Positions 61,354 through 64,000 of a stretch of DNA of 64,000 nucleotides are shown in pieces (position 1 is the stretch's first letter; every line of letters begins with the position of its first letter). Source of the DNA: Cyprinodon diabolis (lineage: Eukaryota > Chordata > Actinopteri > Cyprinodontiformes > Cyprinodontidae). The position numbers were made by a program, and so were the translations under genes. The stretch is taken from positions 11,202,717 through 11,266,716 of the forward strand of contig CM060080.1 of NCBI GenBank assembly GCA_030533445.1. The letters are read 5' to 3'. Below the pieces are notes generated by a model. That model was not told where the DNA came from and did no database searches. It saw only the letters and a list, made by a program, of their open reading frames with translations.

Positions 61354-63528
61354 GTAAGGCTTAACATTTGTTGCGAGCAACATTTTTTTCATTTTTGCAT
61401 CATAACAGTTATTAAAAACTGTTAATTATTTTGAAATACGTTAATTATCAATTATTTACAATTTATTAACAGGTCATGCTGATATCCTGCTGCTCATTAT
61501 AGTGAATAAACTGGATTTTATTTGTGACTGTGGGCTTCTGCTGTTTTTTTTTTTTCCAGAGTTCCAGGATGTGAATGTGATGCTGATTCTTGGTTTTGGC
61601 TTCCTGTTTACCTTCCCAGTGCGGTATGGCTTCAGTGGCTCTGGGTTCAACCTCCTTGTTGCCGTCATTGCCACCCAGTGGGCACTCATACTGAACAGCA
61701 TTAATTCCTGGTATAACACCAAAATCAGAGTTGATTTAAAAAGGTACAGTTATCAAAACAATCAAATGCACTTGTGCACGTGAAAGAACATTAAAAGTGT
61801 TGATTTATTACAGTTATTTGCCTCAAGAATAGATAAACATTACTACTGATTCATTTCAAAATATTTTTTTCCTGTTCATTTTGAGGATCAGAGCTTACAG
61901 CACATAAAAACCCTCAAAGTTTATTTCTTAGAAAACTAAAATATTATTATAATATATATTAATACACAGAAAAGTCGAGTGGAAAAATATATTTTCTGAA
62001 AAACAAAGAAATAAAAATATCCAGGAGAATAATTACATATTTTGCAGTACATCAAAAGAAATACACTGAAAAAAACTTTTTAATGATGTTCTAATTTCCA
62101 AACATGCATGTATAGTAAGAATTGCATTCTAACTTTTTTTTTTTGCCAAATTTTTTTCATACAGCATTATAAATGCAGAGTTGTGTGCCATGTCTGCTCT
62201 CATATCAATTGGAGCTGTATTGGGGAAGACAAACCAAGTCCAGCTCATCCTGATTGCTCTGTTGGAAGTGACTGGATTTATCTTAAACCAATGGCTCCTC
62301 CTTACACTCCTGAAAGTAAGACTTGTCCAAGCATTTTCAGTTTTAGTCAATGCAAAGCTTTAAAATAATGCCCCAAAAGTCAAATTTTCACTGCGGCTCA
62401 TTTGAAATTTTTAACATATTTGTTGCAAGAGTTCACAAAGTAGAGATAAAGTGGTTATTTATTGTGTCTAGGTCCGACCCCTGAACAGCATCATGTTGCT
62501 TTTTGTGTTCGGTTCCCTCTTTGGGCTCATGCTGACATGGATCCTGCACAGAAAAACCCAGGAGAAAAGATTTGAGAAGGAGAAATTTGACAACAAGTCT
62601 GGGTTGTTCTCAATGCTGGGTAAGAGACTACATTTTGATGTCATGTTAAGCTGTGCTGAACTTAGACATGGGCTGTTTTGAGGTATTTGAAGTATGACAA
62701 CCTTGAGTGAAAAAATAGTTTCACACAATCAACTCAAACACAAATATAGAAAACGATTAAATTGAATTTTATAAATTTTACAATTTTACTACAAAATAGT
62801 TTCATACACTTATAACTATTAACAGAAAGTTATAATAGTTGAATCCAAAGAAGTGTTCATGTCTATTTGTATCCACAGCAATTCATTGGATTTAACCCTT
62901 TATAGGGCACTCAGTGAAATACTTTGAAAATCCAAATTTCAACCCAATAGTGTTATTGTTATTTATATAGTTTGATGGCAAAAATTAATGCCAATGTAAT
63001 AACAAGAAATGCCAACTTGCCCGAATATATTAAGAAAAATAGCAAAAGTGCTTCTATATACTGAGAGTAGGCTTATTACATTTGTAACTTTTCAATTAGC
63101 TTTTTACCTTTTTTCCTTGACTTTTTTTCCAAATAAATTTATAGTAGGCAATATATCATTCAAGGCCTCATCTAATTGGTCAAATGCCAAAATAAGATGT
63201 ACAGCAATGTAGAAGTATCTTTGCTGAATGACTGGATATAGATCTTGTGCTTCTAGACCTCACTGAGGGAAGGGGGACGGGAGGATTATAACTTGCCCTA
63301 TAAAGGGTTAACTTCACACCCAGCTTCACCATGCTCTCTAAAGAGAACCCCTGTGCCTCTCCAGGAACTCTGTTTCTCTGGATGTTTTGGCCCAGTTTTA
63401 ATTCCATCCTGGTGGATGAAAACCATAAACTGCGAGCTGTGTGCAACACCTACCTGGCCTTGGCTGTCAGTGCTGTGACAGCAGCTGCTCTGGCTGTGCT
63501 CTCCAGTCCCAGGGGAAAACTCAACCCG
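61203..63528 (+). CDS. rhd: Rh blood-group-like protein, Rh30/RhD class, exons 1-5 (partial at the right edge)
   Basis: Multi-pass membrane protein of the Rh/ammonium-transporter fold. Exons: 61203-61353, 61560-61743, 62165-62315, 62472-62619 and 63365-63528. They join in frame to 266 codons (151+184+151+148+164 nt), nearly the human RHD exon sizes, and the remaining exons lie to the right. It starts MAPKYAPSLRSRLAPILLIL; other landmarks are ISIGAVLGKTNQVQ, FGSLFGLM and GTLFLWMFWPSFNS. Aligned with RhAG/RhCG, the first twin-histidine position is Phe173 and the conserved Asp eight residues before it is Pro165, which argues for the non-transporting Rh30 branch over RhAG, RhBG or RhCG. An in-frame ATG at 61098 would add 35 residues with no family match, so 61203 is preferred. 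Intron 4 carries a TTAA-flanked MITE. Confidence 0.93.
61560..61743 (+). CDS. rhd: rhd exon 2
   Basis: Follows a long T tract and CCAG, and ends AAAAG|GTACAG. It encodes EFQDVNVMLILGFGFLFTF through RVDLK, residues 51-111. The MLILGFGFL and FNLLVAVIATQWA helices match Rh proteins. Confidence 0.94.
62165..62315 (+). CDS. rhd: rhd exon 3
   Basis: Follows TTTCATACAG and ends CTGAAA|GTAAGA. It encodes INAELCAMSALISIGAVLGK through LLLTLLK, residues 112-162. Confidence 0.94.
62472..62619 (+). CDS. rhd: rhd exon 4
   Basis: Follows GTGTCTAG and ends CTGG|GTAAGA. It encodes VRPLNSIMLLFVFGSLFGLM through GLFSML, residues 163-211. Phe173 replaces the first pore histidine of transporting Rh proteins. Confidence 0.94.
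62896..63307 (+). mobile_element. TTAA-target (piggyBac-like) MITE, 412 bp
   Basis: Ends CCCTTTATAGGGC and GCCCTATAAAGGG, bordered by TTAA (62892-62895, 63308-63311). Lies in rhd intron 4, about 57 bp before exon 5. Confidence 0.88.
63365..63528 (+). CDS. rhd: rhd exon 5
   Basis: Follows CCTCTCCAG and ends AACCCG|GTATGA. It encodes GTLFLWMFWPSFNSILVDE through SSPRGKLNP, residues 212-266, including the Rh signature WMFWPSFNS. Confidence 0.94.
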
Positions 63529-63609
63529 GTATGATCTGACCCTCTGCATGTTTTCTATTATTTTACAGCCTTATGTATAGTTCCAGGATTCACTTCTTGT
63601 TTATTCATA

Positions 63610-64000
63610 GACCCAGGCTCGGACTGGTAATCTGGGCCGGTCCTAATTTCAGCGTGCGAGGGCCGGCCCTCCTTAAATCATACACTTACACCCCAACACT
63701 TACTCTTTGGCCAAAGCACCTACCTGTGATAGTAAATAACTCAAGAAGTTCAAGAAGTAATCCAACGTTAACTACCTAAATGATGCATGCAGTATATATA
63801 GCCCTTCCTTGTCATGTGCATCCTTGTGACAGTCAGGATATGGTGTCATTTTCTATTTCTTCAATCTGTAAAATCCTTGCAACAAACTAAATTGTAATAA
63901 AACTAAAATGCTTTCTTTAAATCAGACTACGATGTTCCTCTTGCATTTGGCAAATTTATGTCAGAATATTTTTGCAAAAATATATTGCGTTGCATGATGG
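63610..64000 (+). repeat. Dispersed repeat, copy 2 (runs off the right edge)
   Basis: Relative of 46898-47653 inside rhd intron 5. Shared GGGCCGGCCCTCCTTAAATC and TAACTACCTAAATGATGCAT. Confidence 0.8.

Noticed and set aside
1..64000. CRISPR array, operon or bacterial system
   Set aside because: All coding signals are split vertebrate genes; the tandem repeats lack spacer structure.

Overview
The window is teleost fish nuclear DNA. It holds vertebrate multi-exon genes with GT-AG introns, CpG-rich first exons, tRNA-type SINEs, many hAT-like and TTAA-target DNA transposons, and AT-rich intron sequence full of microsatellites. I did not try to name the species.

Three protein-coding genes are present. 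Their exons were rebuilt by joining splice sites in frame and comparing with remembered vertebrate families. (1) LDLRAP1/ARH, minus strand, 1-35729: exons 1-4 and the first 49 bases of exon 5, with the gene running off the left edge; intron 1 is 26.8 kb. (2) Macoilin (MACO1, formerly TMEM57), minus strand, 41224-60179: complete, 11 coding exons, 680 codons plus stop counted in frame. (3) An Rh blood-group-type gene of the Rh30 (rhd) class, plus strand, 61203-63528: exons 1-5, running off the right edge. Macoilin and Rh are head to head with about 1.0 kb between start codons, and LDLRAP1 follows macoilin on the same strand. From memory, the human RHCE-MACO1-LDLRAP1 block has the same order and orientations.

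The genes act in separate processes: clathrin adaptor for LDL-receptor endocytosis, ER membrane coiled-coil protein, and erythroid Rh membrane protein. The sequence shows conserved synteny, not an operon-like unit.

Most of the rest is a layered mobile-element landscape. Related copies inside the window often show the empty site, so several insertions can be read precisely. The clearest are a 2.76-kb foldback element (4910-7665) with a 6-bp target duplication and a zinc-ribbon ORF in its left arm; a TTAA-bounded 850-bp element carrying a promoter and first exon of a P2X7-like protein (51075-51924); a piggyBac-like element inserted into another copy of itself (58612-59707); and ten hAT-like elements with exact or near-exact 8-bp duplications. 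No rRNA, functional tRNA or CRISPR array was seen.
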